From: Tritrichomonas musculus
Lineage: Eukaryota; Parabasalia; Tritrichomonadida; Tritrichomonadidae
Direction: 5' to 3'
Length of the DNA: 21,863 bases
Assembly: GCA_039105265.1 (NCBI GenBank)
Contig: JAPFFF010000481.1
Coordinates: 1 to 21,863 of the forward strand
Part shown: piece by piece, positions 8,511 to 16,640 of the stretch
How the letters are laid out: each line of letters starts with the position of its first letter
Position numbering within the stretch: position 1 is the stretch's first letter
Translations under genes and position numbers: made by a program
The notes under the pieces: generated by a model
The model's database searches: none
Seen by the model: the letters and a program-made list of their open reading frames with translations, nothing else
Told to the model about the DNA's origin: nothing

Positions 8511-11483
8511 GAGAAGTTGTTGATAGAGGCGATGACGGAGCAGTTGTTGACAGAGGCGATGACGGAGCAGTTGTTGACAGAGGCGATGACGGAGCAGTTG
8601 TTGATAGAGGCGATGACGGAGCAGTTGTTGATAGAGGCGATGACGGAGCAGTTGTTGATAGAGGCGATGACGGAGCAGTTGTTGATAGAGGCGATGACGG
8701 AGCAGTTGTTGACAGAGGCGATGACGGAGCAGTTGTTGATTGGAGTGATGAGGGAGCAGTTGTTGATAGAGGCGATGACGGAGCAGTTGTTGACAGAGGC
8801 GATGACGGAGCAGTTGTTGATTGGAGTGATGAGGGAGCAGTTGTTGATAGAGGCGATGACGGAGCAGTTGTTGATTGGAGTGATGAGGGAGCAGTTGTTG
8901 ATAGAGGCGATGACGGAGCAGTTGTTGACAGAGGCGATGACGGAGCAGTTGTTGACAGAGGCGATGACGGAGCAGTTGTTGATAGAGGCGATGACGGAGC
9001 AGTTGTTGATTGGAGTGATGAGGGAGCAGTTGTTGATAGAGGCGATGACGGAGCAGTTGTTGATTGGAGTGATGAGGGAGCAGTTGTTGATAGAGGCGAT
9101 GACGGAGCAGTTGTTGATAGAGGCGATGACGGAGCAGTTGTTGATAGAGGCGATGACGGAGCAGTTGTTGATTGGAGTGATGAGGGAGCAGTTGTTGATA
9201 GAGGCGATGACGGAGCAGTTGTTGATTGGAGTGATGAGGGAGCAGTTGTTGACAGAGGCGATGACGGAGCAGTTGTTGATTGGAGTGATGAGGGAGCAGT
9301 TGTTGATAGAGGCGATGACGGAGCAGTTGTTGACAGAGGCGATGACGGAGCAGTTGTTGATTGGAGTGATGAGGGAGCAGTTGTTGATAGAGGCGATGAC
9401 GGAGCAGTTGTTGACAGAGGCGATGACGGAGCAGTTGTTGATTGGAGTGATGATGGAGCAGTTGTTGATAGAGGCGATGACGGAGCAGTTGTTGACAGAG
9501 GCGATGACGGAGCAGTTGTTGACAGAGGCGATGACGGAGCAGTTGTTGATAGAGGCGATGACGGAGCAGTTGTTGATAGAGGCGATGACGGAGCAGTTGT
9601 TGACAGAGGCGATGACGGAGCAGTTGTTGATAGAGGCGATGACGGAGCAGTTGTTGATAGAGGCGATGACGGAGCAGTTGTTGATAGAGGCGATGACGGA
9701 GCAGTTGTTGACAGAGGCGATGACGGAGCAGTTGTTGATAGAGGCGATGACGGAGCAGTTGTTGACAGAGGCGATGACGGAGCAGTTGTTGATAGAGGCG
9801 ATGACGGAGCAGTTGTTGATAGAGGCGATGACGGAGCAGTTGTTGACAGAGGCGATGACGGAGCAGTTGTTGACAGAGGCGATGACGGAGCAGTTGTTGA
9901 CAGAGGCGATGACGGAGCAGTTGTTGATAGAGGCGATGACGGAGCAGTTGTTGACAGAGGCGATGACGGAGCAGTTGTTGATTGGAGTGATGAGGGAGCA
10001 GTTGTTGATAGAGGCGATGACGGAGCAGTTGTTGACAGAGGCGATGACGGAGCAGTTGTTGATTGGAGTGATGACGGAGCAGTTGTTGACAGAGGCGATG
10101 ACGGAGCAGTTGTTGATAGAGGCGATGACGGAGCAGTTGTTGATAGAGGCGATGACGGAGCAGTTGTTGATAGAGGCGATGACGGAGCAGTTGTTGATTG
10201 GAGTGATGAGGGAGCAGTTGTTGACAGAGGCGATGACGGAGCAGTTGTTGATTGGAGTGATGAGGGAGCAGTTGTTGACAGAGGCGATGACGGAGCAGTT
10301 GTTGATAGAGGCGATGACGGAGCAGTTGTTGACAGAGGCGATGACGGAGCAGTTGTTGATAGAGGCGATGACGGAGCAGTTGTTGACAGAGGCGATGACG
10401 GAGCAGTTGTTGATAGAGGCGATGACGGAGCAGTTGTTGATAGAGGCGATGACGGAGCAGTTGTTGACAGAGGCGATGACGGAGCAGTTGTTGATTGGAG
10501 TGATGAGGGAGCAGTTGTTGATAGAGGCGATGACGGAGCAGTTGTTGACAGAGGCGATGACGGAGCAGTTGTTGATTGGAGTGATGAGGGAGCAGTTGTT
10601 GATAGAGGCGATGACGGAGCAGTTGTTGACAGAGGCGATGACGGAGCAGTTGTTGATTGGAGTGATGAGGGAGCAGTTGTTGATAGAGGCGATGACGGAG
10701 CAGTTGTTGACAGAGGCGATGACGGAGCAGTTGTTGACAGAGGCGATGACGGAGCAGTTGTTGATAGAGGCGATGACGGAGCAGTTGTTGACAGAGGCGA
10801 TGACGGAGCAGTTGTTGATAGAGGCGATGACGGAGCAGTTGTTGATAGAGGCGATGACGGAGCAGTTGTTGACAGAGGCGATGACGGAGCAGTTGTTGAC
10901 AGAGGCGATGACGGAGCAGTTGTTGATAGAGGCGATGACGGAGCAGTTGTTGATAGAGGCGATGACGGAGCAGTTGTTGACAGAGGCGATGACGGAGCAG
11001 TTGTTGATAGAGGCGATGACGGAGCAGTTGTTGATAGAGGCGATGACGGAGCAGTTGTTGATAGAGGCGATGACGGAGCAGTTGTTGACAGAGGCGATGA
11101 CGGAGCAGTTGTTGATTGGAGTGATGAGGGAGCAGTTGTTGATAGAGGCGATGACGGAGCAGTTGTTGACAGAGGCGATGACGGAGCAGTTGTTGATTGG
11201 AGTGATGAGGGAGCAGTTGTTGATAGAGGCGATGACGGAGCAGTTGTTGACAGAGGCGATGACGGAGCAGTTGTTGATTGGAGTGATGAGGGAGCAGTTG
11301 TTGATAGAGGCGATGACGGAGCAGTTGTTGACAGAGGCGATGACGGAGCAGTTGTTGACAGAGGCGATGACGGAGCAGTTGTTGACAGAGGCGATGAGGG
11401 AGCAGTTGTTGATAGAGGCGATGACGGAGCAGTTGTTGACAGAGGCGATGACGGAGCAGTTGTTGATTGGAGTGATGAGGGAG
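8511..11483. repeat. 27-bp minisatellite, about 110 units in three variant types
   Basis: The 27-bp unit is tandemly repeated about 110 times with no indels. In one plus frame the three main types read IEAMTEQLL (A), TEAMTEQLL (B) and IGVMREQLL (C). A and B differ at one base (GATAGAGG/GACAGAGG); C differs from A at several linked positions (ATTGGAGTGATGAGGG). Rare hybrids are present (IGVMMEQ, IGVMTEQ, TEAMREQ). The array is roughly half G+C, far above its flanks. Because 27 is a multiple of 3 and the unit lacks stops in five of six frames, a 985-codon frame (first in-frame ATG at 8532, TAA at 11484) appears automatically. No signal peptide, unique domain or unique N terminus accompanies it. 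I treat the array as a minisatellite, with a repetitive helical protein as a minor alternative. It ends 19 bp before the stop codon of the transposase gene on the other strand. Confidence 0.92.
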
Positions 11484-11502
11484 TAATAGTTAATTAACGT
11501 TT

Positions 11503-13524
11503 TTAATGATTTATATTTTTTCTTTTTCTTGGAAATTGTGGTTTAGGTATTTGGATATTTCGACTTTCAATGAGAAAATTTTTCCTTTCCATTATTTTTT
11601 TGTTTTCTCGCAATATCAATAAAGATCTTAATTCTTTCAAAGATATTTTCTTTTGAATATATTTAACAATGAAATCATCTTCCTCTTTGGACCAATTTCG
11701 ATCTTGGAGTATGCTTTTTCTTTCTTTTATGATTATTTGTTTATCTTGTTTGGAACAATTAAAACTCTTATTTGAGTATATTTTTTTCTCATTGTTTGTC
11801 AAAAGCAATGAATCAATCATATCAATTTCCCGTGGTTCCCAAACTTTTATTCCGTATTGGGTGCTTTGAACGTACATTCTTTGAATGATTGCAATGTTAC
11901 TTGTTGTCAATGGGAGCTTCACTTTTGAATAAGGATTTTCATATGCAAACATCCTTAACTTTTCTAGGAAATCTATCAATTGATTGTTTTGAGTTTTTTC
12001 ATTAATACCAATATATTCAAAAATCCAATCCACGATTTGATCAGGTTGATATATGAATTCTAATTCATTTCCTGTTTGCTTTAAGTTTGTTCCACCCGGG
12101 CTATTATGTCTTGGCTTAAATTTTAGGTAGCATTTCTTGAAATCACGAACAATCAATTCATATCTGGCCACATTGTGAAGCACTGTTTCAAAACGATTAT
12201 CCATGTGGCATAAAGATCGAATTCGGCCTATGAAATTTTCAATAGGATGAGATCCTAGCCTGCTCAGTCCTAGATTATCATCTATGCATTCTTCGATTTC
12301 TTTTATGATAGCAACTAGTGTATTGATGATCCGTGGTATTTTATCTTTTGTCACCATTGAAACAAAAGGATGATCTTTTGATTTTTTTTCAAAAACATTT
12401 TGGTCAAATGTTTTTGATTCATAGAATGTTTTTATTCTATTAAAAATATCCAAAGTAATTAATAAAAAGTATTTTCTTGTTTGTGGTCCAATATAATTGT
12501 TAAAAATGGACTCATTCCATAATGAATAAATAAAAAAGTATAGAAATGTACTGAATGAATATTTTTCTATTATTCTAAACATTGTTGTGAAACAAAAAAG
12601 ATTTTTTGGCAATTCATCACGCAATTTTGCAAGTGATGATGTGTCTTTGATGAGATCGTTTATTTCAGGATCTTTCATCAATTCAAAATATTGGACTGAA
12701 TCATTAGTATTTGTTGGATTGATAACAACATTAGCATTTAGGAGGCGAGATCGAGCATTCTTAAGTAAGTGTAAAAAATCAGCTATTTGGAAACCAACAT
12801 TTTCATTGATCACTTGATAGGCAATGTTTAATTGCTTGTTTTGAATCAACTCATCGATCAAATTGTTGCTTTCAATAAATCGTCCTTGATAATTTTTGTC
12901 ACCATCAACACTAACATATTTCAATAAAAAATTTGTTGTTTTTGAAGCTTCGATTATTTGTTCAATAAAATTGAATGTTTTTTCATCGGCCATTCCATTT
13001 TCACTTTCATATAAAAATATCGGAAATATTTTATAATTTTTGTTTAACGGCTGCATTAAAAATAAAAAGCAGTTGCTTTTGTTTCCATCAATATATCTTT
13101 TTTTTGAATATGGAGTTATGTTTGTAGTAGTGAATGCGTCTATAACCAATGTGCATGGAATTTTTGCACCGTTTATATTTCCGTATAATTCTGATCTTTT
13201 TTGAAGCAGATTTTGAACTTGATCAATTGATGATAGTTCTTCTTCTATAATTTTGACACTTTTTTGAAATTTTTTTCTCAGGCAGGATTCTGATGGGAAC
13301 GGAAATTGCTCTCTTAAAGATCGATAGCCAAGTTCAGAAGCGCAATATAAAGAATAAGAAAATGCTTTGAAATCATCACTGTACTCGTTTTTTTTAACTT
13401 TTTTAAAACAAATATCCAAGAACTCGTTGAGTATTGGACTGTTTTTACGTTCAGCAACTGTTAGGTTATCTGGCTTTACAACTTTTTCACTTGCTTTCAC
13501 ATACTCTGGTTTTTTCATGTTCAT
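11503..13524 (-). CDS. P-element/THAP9-like transposase with C-terminal Myb-like repeats
   Basis: This 673-residue product has its ATG at 13522-13524 (a second Met is at residue 3). Residues 48-86 (EYSDDFKAFSYSLYCASELG, then YRSLREQFPFPS) match the segment that opens the catalytic region in P-element/THAP9 transposases. An RNase H-like core follows: strand CTLVIDAF with D129, strand YVSVDGDK with D207/D209, IADFLHLLKNAR (248-258) like the family's D-x-x-HLLKN-R motif, and GSHPIENFIGRIRSL (424-438) with E429 like the family's ENFFG-IR motif. D129, D207 or D209, and E429 are the inferred catalytic acids. The N terminus is short and shows no THAP zinc finger. Instead two Myb/SANT-like helix sets lie at about 561-600 (VWEPREIDMIDSLL) and 610-650 (NWSKEEDDFIVKYIQKK), probably binding DNA, and a basic tail ends the chain. 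The gene is uninterrupted. It lies between the minisatellite and the Maverick edge, reading away from the latter. Terminal repeats were not identified. Confidence 0.72.
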   Translation of the reverse strand: MNMKKPEYVKASEKVVKPDNLTVAERKNSPILNEFLDICFKKVKKNEYSDDFKAFSYSLYCASELGYRSLREQFPFPSESCLRKKFQKSVKIIEEELSSIDQVQNLLQKRSELYGNINGAKIPCTLVIDAFTTTNITPYSKKRYIDGNKSNCFLFLMQPLNKNYKIFPIFLYESENGMADEKTFNFIEQIIEASKTTNFLLKYVSVDGDKNYQGRFIESNNLIDELIQNKQLNIAYQVINENVGFQIADFLHLLKNARSRLLNANVVINPTNTNDSVQYFELMKDPEINDLIKDTSSLAKLRDELPKNLFCFTTMFRIIEKYSFSTFLYFFIYSLWNESIFNNYIGPQTRKYFLLITLDIFNRIKTFYESKTFDQNVFEKKSKDHPFVSMVTKDKIPRIINTLVAIIKEIEECIDDNLGLSRLGSHPIENFIGRIRSLCHMDNRFETVLHNVARYELIVRDFKKCYLKFKPRHNSPGGTNLKQTGNELEFIYQPDQIVDWIFEYIGINEKTQNNQLIDFLEKLRMFAYENPYSKVKLPLTTSNIAIIQRMYVQSTQYGIKVWEPREIDMIDSLLLTNNEKKIYSNKSFNCSKQDKQIIIKERKSILQDRNWSKEEDDFIVKYIQKKISLKELRSLLILRENKKIMERKNFLIESRNIQIPKPQFPRKRKNINH

Positions 13525-13554
13525 TGTATACTGTATATCATTTTAGTAGTATAT

Positions 13555-13614
13555 ACGAGTCGGTTTCCGTTGGGGCCACGCTACGCTTAAGCCCACACGT
13601 CAACACGAACTCGT
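13555..13614. repeat. GC-rich hairpin segment at the Maverick left edge
   Basis: This 60-base GC-rich segment lies in AT-rich surroundings. Its ends ACGAGT (13555-13560) and ACTCGT (13609-13614) are inverted, and inside them GGGC (13573-13576) and GCCC (13591-13594) can also pair. It is probably the outermost part of the Maverick terminal repeat (inference). It starts only 30 bp upstream of the transposase ATG at 13524. Confidence 0.45.
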
Positions 13615-13697
13615 GATAAAAATAAAAAATAAAAATGATAAAAATAAAAAATAAAAATGATAAAAATAAAAATAAAAATAAAAAAATAAAAAAAATT
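13615..13697. repeat. A-rich tandem repeat, 22-bp period
   Basis: Units opening GATAAAAATAAAAA begin at 13615, 13637 and 13659, and then degrade into ATAAAA runs. It is noncoding and lies between the GC-rich edge and the 19-bp array. Confidence 0.8.
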
Positions 13698-13709
13698 TTT
13701 TCTTCAACT

Positions 13710-13893
13710 TGTTTTTTTCTTGAAGTACTACTAGGGACCTAAACAACTACCTCGGGTCCCCACTACTACTAGGGACCTAAACAACTACTAGGGACCTAAA
13801 CAACTACTAGGGACCTAAACAACTACCTCGGGTCCCCACTACTTGTTTTTTCTTGAAGTACTACTAGGGACCTAAACAACTACCTCGGGTCCC
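13710..13893. repeat. Modular 19-bp repeat array (types X, Y, Z)
   Basis: The stretch divides into 19-bp modules of three kinds: X = ACTAGGGACCTAAACAACT, Y = ACCTCGGGTCCCCACTACT and Z = TGTTTTTTCTTGAAGTACT. The order is Z X Y X X X Y Z X Y; the first Z has one extra T and the last Y is cut. X starts at 13730, 13768, 13787, 13806 and 13863, all separated by multiples of 19. X carries GGGACC and Y carries GGTCCC, so each X-Y pair can fold into a hairpin (three in all). The array ends exactly at the stop codon of the leftward gene at 13894. It is probably part of the terminal repeat; it could also act as a terminator for that gene or as a protein-binding array. Confidence 0.85.
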
Positions 13894-14142
13894 TCATAGT
13901 CTATTTTGATGTTCAGCTATAGAGATACGTGCACCAATTGACTTCAATAATAACTTAGCTTTTTCAATGTCTTCAAAGAGTTCTTTGTATGACTTGATTA
14001 TATTTATCATTATATCGAATTGACTAGCTATTTTATCATCATCTTCATTCATACATTTTCCAAATATCTTGTCTTTAATAACTTTAAATTTTGCATATAG
14101 AGCTTCTGCGTCATTATTCAGTCCGTTAATAGCGCTATTCAT
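13894..14142 (-). CDS. Small helical Maverick protein, unknown function
   Basis: This 82-residue product is not recognised. Its composition suggests an all-helical, possibly coiled-coil protein: ALYAKFKVIKDKIFGK, then FDIMINIIKSYKELFEDIEK and AKLLLKSIGARI. No membrane segment or signal peptide is seen. It is the outermost gene of the element on this side and reads toward the end, stopping at the first base after the 19-bp array. Its start context is TAAATG. It lies 40 bp downstream of the next leftward gene, so co-transcription is plausible. Confidence 0.6.
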   Translation of the reverse strand: MNSAINGLNNDAEALYAKFKVIKDKIFGKCMNEDDDKIASQFDIMINIIKSYKELFEDIEKAKLLLKSIGARISIAEHQNRL

Positions 14143-14182
14143 TTAAGACAAAAATAAAAAAATAACAATAAAATAAAAGAAG

Positions 14183-14440
14183 TTAAATTTTACTAAGTAG
14201 TTCGTCTATATGAGGTAGTTCAGTTTTTTCAGTTTGAACACCTACATCTAGAAGTTCTTCTTTCTCTTCTTCTTTCTCTTCTTCTTCTTTCTCTTGATGT
14301 TCATAATAGTTTTTATACAAGTTTACTCGCTTTTTTTTCTTTGGAAACTTGATAACGTTTTTTTCTTTGTCATCGAGAGGATAATAAAGAGGTCCTTTAT
14401 CATCAATTCCTTCAACAATGATTGTCCCCCACTTGCTCAT
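14183..14440 (-). CDS. Small acidic Maverick protein with LC8-like motif
   Basis: This 85-residue product is of unknown function. The N-terminal part (MSKWGTIIVEGIDDKGPLYY) looks like a small beta-rich fold. It is followed by a basic patch KFPKKKKR (31-38), a Glu/Lys run (about 50-62) and a C-terminal tail LLDVGVQTEKTE (63-74). DVGVQTE (65-71) fits the [TIV]-Q-T-[DE] core bound by dynein light chain LC8; related motifs occur in two other proteins of this element. The start is 51 bp from the divergent HNH gene. No enzymatic domain is visible. Confidence 0.6.
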   Translation of the reverse strand: MSKWGTIIVEGIDDKGPLYYPLDDKEKNVIKFPKKKKRVNLYKNYYEHQEKEEEEKEEEKEELLDVGVQTEKTELPHIDELLSKI

Positions 14441-14491
14441 ACAAAAATAAAAATGAAATGAAAATATTTAAATCATTCAAAAAGTGAGAAA

Positions 14492-14827
14492 ATGTCATTT
14501 GTACCACTCAAAGGCTTTACTAACGACTATGAGATATTGAATAGGTACCCCTTTACTATAAGACGTAAGAGTAATCATTTTATATGCAAAGATGCAAAAC
14601 ATATTAAGGGGTATATACGTGTATGTCTAAATGGCGACTACTACTTGAAACATGTACTTATAGCAAGACAGTTCATACCTAATGATGACCCACAACATAA
14701 AATAGAGGTAGACCATATCAATAGGAATAGGGCTGACTACCATCTAAGCAACTTAAGATGGATAACCCCAACTGATAGTAACTATAACAGGGATATGCCC
14801 AAAATTATAAATGCGAGGGCAGATTAA
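14492..14827 (+). CDS. HNH endonuclease (NUMOD4/HNH homing type)
   Basis: This 111-residue product begins with a NUMOD4-like strand pair (NDYEILNRYPFTIRRKS, 11-27). An HNH core follows: GYIRVCLNGDYYLKHVLIAR (40-59) with the first His of the motif, then EVDHINRNRADYHLSNLRWI (72-91), where DHIN...N...N is the classic HNH-3 pattern, and an N-rich tail. HNH homing nucleases cut DNA at a target and use repair to spread themselves. It is compact, intronless and on the opposite strand to its neighbours. Its last 23 bases overlap the 3' end of the leftward gene at 14805. The position suggests a passenger selfish gene rather than a structural gene of the element, though a role in replication or exclusion of rival copies is possible. 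Confidence 0.8.
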   Translation: MSFVPLKGFTNDYEILNRYPFTIRRKSNHFICKDAKHIKGYIRVCLNGDYYLKHVLIARQFIPNDDPQHKIEVDHINRNRADYHLSNLRWITPTDSNYNRDMPKIINARAD

Positions 14828-15056
14828 CTATATATAGTTCTAAGAACTCCAAAGCAAAGTGTTCAATTCGACCTAAAAAATCAACATCATTATCTATCCT
14901 CATTATTTGAAGATGTTCAGGTTTGAAATACTGAGCTGATAATTCTTTTATAGTCTTCATCAATTTTTTTCTTCTAGTTTCATCACTCTCTACACTATAT
15001 TCATGGATGTTCGATAGAATTCTAACGAGGATATACATACGGTCTGATTGAGACAT
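14805..15056 (-). CDS. Small helical Maverick protein, unknown function
   Basis: This is an 83-residue product taken from the Met at 15054-15056 (MSQSDRMYILVRILSNIHEY). An upstream in-frame Met at 15117 would add 21 hydrophobic residues and run through the start of the protease gene, so the inner start is preferred. The sequence is predicted mostly helical, with a hydrophobic C-terminal stretch (FLGRIEHFALEFLELYIV). It is not recognised. It starts 15 bp from the divergent protease gene and overlaps the HNH gene tail-to-tail. Confidence 0.55.
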   Translation of the reverse strand: MSQSDRMYILVRILSNIHEYSVESDETRRKKLMKTIKELSAQYFKPEHLQIMRIDNDVDFLGRIEHFALEFLELYIVNLPSHL

Positions 15057-15071
15057 TTTATAATGATAAAA

Positions 15072-16619
15072 ATGACAAGTGATAAAGGCACACAAACTAA
15101 ACCTAACAATAAAATACAACTACTACAATGTACTTTTAAATTTCGACCTAAACTAGTTGATAGAGATGTTGCAAGATTAACAAGAGGTTTGGGTCAAACT
15201 ATATGGAAGTTCTCTAATAATCAAATAAATCTACAAAAATTATATGAGACATATTTAAATACTAGTATAGCTTTTAAAGACGTACTTGAATTTGCTAATA
15301 GACTCAAGAGAGAGAGACCAAAAGCAAAATTTACAGGTTGTGTTTTTGCAATTAAGAAAAATCAAGATGATAAAGATGAACATGGGCATTACATAACAGT
15401 ATTAAAGCCATATCAATATACTCTCCAGGAATCAACAACAGGTATATTAACAGAGATAAAATTACATTATGATATTATCAACATAAGGATATCTCGAATG
15501 AAGACTGAGGAGGAAAAACAAGCAGCTAGAGAACTGAGAGAGCAGATGAAAGAAAGAACATTGAAAAGTGATAAGAAAGAATATAAAACTAGAGGTATTC
15601 AAACAGATGATATACCAGAATTGGCTCCATTACCCAGACCTCCAACTTTAAATCGAAATGATTATCATCTTAACCTTAGGAAAATCGGTAGGAACCGACC
15701 CACAAATGTTGAGCCACCAACAAGGGACCAAAATCAAAACAGAATTCAACTTTTACTTCAAAGTAGTACAAATTTAGACGAGGATGATAGACCTAAGAAA
15801 AAATCAAAACAACCTAAGACAAAATCAAAACGACCTCGTTCACCTTCACCTCCACCTCCACCACCTCCTCCTCCTTCATCACCACCTCCACAGTTTCCAT
15901 CATCACATACCTCTCGAGGTACTAGTCCTCCTCCAAGAGAACCCCGTATGACACCACAGAAGACAGGAGAGTATACAGTAGACCAAAGACGTCATAAAAT
16001 TCATGATTGGAGGAGTTTAGTCAATGATGAAAATATAGAAGAAGATGTTATTGATGACTACTTGAAACTTCTATATAACAAAGGAAAGAGATTGAATAAA
16101 CAACCTGGTCAAAATGAGGCAGAGTTTGATAAAAAGAAAATATTGGTTTTACCTACTGCATTTTATACCCTCCTTTCTAGAGCATATGAGACTAATGATA
16201 TGGAAAAAATACATGAACTGATGAAAAGTCCTATCTCAGGTAAACAGTCATTTTCACATTTCGATAAAGTATTTGTCCCCATTTGTTCAGATGGAGAACA
16301 TTGGGTTTTATGTATTGTTCGATATTCAAAGAAAATAATCGAATGCTATGACTCTGAGAATAAGTCAATGGCACCAGAGGTAAAGACACTTAATAAGTGG
16401 ATCAATATTTCAGGAACAGGTAAGTTAAAAGCAAAATATTATGATGTACCTAGTCAAAGGAATAACAAGGATTGTGGAGTGTTTCTAATGGAATCTTGTC
16501 GTACCTTTTTGCATGAAGGAAATGGTAAGTTTAAACAACGCAATATGCCAGATATTAGAAAGAGAATACTTCGAGAACTTCAAAACAATGAATTAGAAAC
16601 AGATGTTGTATATCAATAA
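15072..16619 (+). CDS. Maverick adenain/Ulp1-like cysteine protease with long N-terminal region
   Basis: This is a 515-residue product from the ATG at 15072 (MTSDKGTQTK); in-frame ATGs at 15048 and 15063 lie within or against the divergent gene and are less likely. The C-terminal domain is a C5/C48-type protease: EHW with His410, CYDSEN with Asp427, VPSQRNNKDCGVF with Gln462 and Cys468, the His-Asp-Gln-Cys set of adenain and Ulp1. In Polintons it matures capsid proteins. The N-terminal 145 or so residues form an unknown folded region (FRPKLVDRDVARLTRGLGQT onward). A charged helix follows, then a Pro/Ser-rich linker (about 245-295, including a run of nine prolines). Two LC8-like motifs are seen: KGTQT (15084-15098) and RGIQTD (15591-15608). 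The next gene starts 21 bp downstream. Confidence 0.85.
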   Translation: MTSDKGTQTKPNNKIQLLQCTFKFRPKLVDRDVARLTRGLGQTIWKFSNNQINLQKLYETYLNTSIAFKDVLEFANRLKRERPKAKFTGCVFAIKKNQDDKDEHGHYITVLKPYQYTLQESTTGILTEIKLHYDIINIRISRMKTEEEKQAARELREQMKERTLKSDKKEYKTRGIQTDDIPELAPLPRPPTLNRNDYHLNLRKIGRNRPTNVEPPTRDQNQNRIQLLLQSSTNLDEDDRPKKKSKQPKTKSKRPRSPSPPPPPPPPPSSPPPQFPSSHTSRGTSPPPREPRMTPQKTGEYTVDQRRHKIHDWRSLVNDENIEEDVIDDYLKLLYNKGKRLNKQPGQNEAEFDKKKILVLPTAFYTLLSRAYETNDMEKIHELMKSPISGKQSFSHFDKVFVPICSDGEHWVLCIVRYSKKIIECYDSENKSMAPEVKTLNKWINISGTGKLKAKYYDVPSQRNNKDCGVFLMESCRTFLHEGNGKFKQRNMPDIRKRILRELQNNELETDVVYQ

Positions 16620-16640
16620 AGACTTTTTATTCAACTCGAA

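Noticed and set aside
8517-11486. A 985-990-codon repetitive protein made of 9-residue units
   Set aside because: Five of the six frames are stop-free through the array simply because the unit is 27 bp, and no unique start or domain exists. One alternative frame even repeats an RGD tripeptide, which shows how little such openness means.
8151-13614. Matching terminal inverted repeats for the transposase-bearing segment
   Set aside because: The reverse complement of the 8151-8182 string was sought near 13525-13620 and was not found.
13434-13616. Small plus-strand frame across the transposase start and Maverick edge
   Set aside because: It overlaps the transposase coding region in antisense and continues into the GC-rich repeat; there is no independent support.
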